64,000 nt of DNA from Neobacillus kokaensis. GTDB lineage: Bacteria; Bacillota; Bacilli; Bacillales; Cytobacillaceae. The DNA is taken from the NCBI RefSeq assembly GCF_014656545.1, contig NZ_BNDS01000012.1, positions 1 through 64,000 of the forward strand, in the 5' to 3' direction. How positions within the stretch are numbered: position 1 is the first letter of the stretch; every line of letters begins with the position of its first letter. A model generated the notes under the pieces. That model was not told where the DNA came from. It saw nothing but the letters and a program-made list of their open reading frames with translations, and did not search any database. Below, one piece after another: positions 63,325 through 64,000 of this stretch. The translations under genes and the position numbers were made by a program.

Positions 63325-63981
63325 ATGGATTTTCGAATAGATATTATTATTGAATACTTACCATTTTTATTAAAAGGGCTCGTATTAACCATTGGCCTAT
63401 CAATAGGCGGGATTCTCATAGGGAGTGTGTTAGGATTTTTCATTGCACTTGGAAAAATGTCAAAAGTAAAATGGTTACGCCTCCCGTTTATTTGGTATAT
63501 TAACTTCTTTCGCGGTACTCCGCTATTAGTACAGCTATTTCTTATTCACTTTGGGGTCATGCCGCTTTTCATGTCCCCGGCAAGTACCATCATGTCTGCG
63601 TTAACTGCCTTAGCACTAAATGCTGCAGCATATGTAGCTGAAATCTTTCGCGCCGGCATTCAATCTATCGATAAGGGACAAGAGGAAGCTGCTCGTTCTC
63701 TTGGATTGAGTACATCCCAGTCTATGGCGTATGTTATTTTTCCCCAAGCCTTTAAACGGATGATTCCTCCATTAGGAAATGAATTTATTACTTTGTTAAA
63801 AGATTCATCACTCGCTGCGATTATTGCTGCTCCTGAATTAATGTATTGGGGCCGGGCTGCATCAGGGCAATATTTCCGTGTATGGGAACCATATTTGACT
63901 GTAGCGTTTACGTATTTATTGTTAACTCTATCCATAACGTATCTATTAAATAATGTTGAAAGGAGGCTGTCTAACACATGA
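63325..63981 (+). CDS. Polar amino acid ABC transporter permease (HisM/GlnP type)
   Basis: A 218-residue permease with about five helices, including the N-terminal conserved segment LPFLLKGLVLTIGLSIGGILIG and the motif AAYVAEIFRAGIQSIDKGQEEAARSLGL, the ATPase-contact EAA region. ATG 63325 is favoured, with GGAG eight bases upstream; GTG 63316 is an alternative. The stop overlaps the next start as ATGA. Confidence 0.92.
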   Translation: MDFRIDIIIEYLPFLLKGLVLTIGLSIGGILIGSVLGFFIALGKMSKVKWLRLPFIWYINFFRGTPLLVQLFLIHFGVMPLFMSPASTIMSALTALALNAAAYVAEIFRAGIQSIDKGQEEAARSLGLSTSQSMAYVIFPQAFKRMIPPLGNEFITLLKDSSLAAIIAAPELMYWGRAASGQYFRVWEPYLTVAFTYLLLTLSITYLLNNVERRLSNT

Positions 63982-64000
63982 TTAAAGTGAATAATTTAAA
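63978..64000 (+). CDS. Start of an amino acid ABC transporter ATPase (partial)
   Basis: The ATG at 63978 overlaps the permease stop and follows AGGAGG. Only MIKVNNL is visible before the window ends. This matches the usual first residues of GlnQ-type ATPases and is the expected third part of this transporter. Confidence 0.7.

Overview
The window reads as chromosomal DNA of a Bacillaceae species (Bacillus/Neobacillus type). It is AT-rich, has strong AGGAGG-like ribosome binding sites, frequent GTG and TTG starts, lipoprotein signal peptides, intrinsic terminators and one perfect sigma-54 promoter. There is no rRNA, tRNA, CRISPR array or intact transposon. Genes are densely packed and nearly all concern uptake and breakdown of peptides, N-acyl amino acids, amino acids and glycan fragments.

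Layout. 304-3391: a ThDP enzyme of the acetolactate synthase family and an aldehyde dehydrogenase. 3659-13478: peptide ABC transporter 1, with its binding protein divergent from two permeases and two ATPases, followed by a DUF1177 protein, an M20 peptidase, an IclR regulator and an M29-type aminopeptidase. Four identical-format operators lie in the divergent promoter region. 13790-16833: a small unknown gene, then adhE behind a Rex-type operator. 16992-20129: histidine ammonia-lyase and an amino acid permease, read leftward from a promoter with a long leader hairpin. 20707-23056: AraC regulator and GH29 fucosidase, bounded by short repeats. 23143-23873: gene debris, including a REP-associated transposase remnant beside a small hairpin array. 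23995-30128: LysR, GltS-type carrier, NodB-fold deacetylase, carboxypeptidase-like M20 enzyme and a ketopantoate-reductase-like enzyme.

30282-43745: a duplicated locus, with a 53-bp-period hairpin array in front of a Rieske-domain gene. The left copy has lost 481 codons in frame and is now a stand-alone Rieske domain. The right copy is a full 603-residue Rieske-helical fusion. Between the copies lies a complete N-acyl amino acid module: RpiR regulator, ABC transporter 2, M20D amidohydrolase and an N-succinylamino acid racemase/OSBS-type enolase-superfamily enzyme.

43904-56774: sulfatase, ROK repressor, asparaginase II family enzyme, ABC transporter 3, M17 aminopeptidase, ROK sugar kinase and OsmC protein, possibly a glycopeptide-use cluster. 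56842-64000: a sigma-54 activator divergent from an operon with a short-chain dehydrogenase, a divergent pair related to the split glycine decarboxylase P-protein but without H or T proteins, and a polar amino acid ABC transporter that runs off the window.

The most novel-looking items are the orphan GcvP-like sigma-54 operon, the Rieske-helical fusion with its shortened duplicate, and the tandem hairpin arrays that share architecture with elements next to the transposase remnant.
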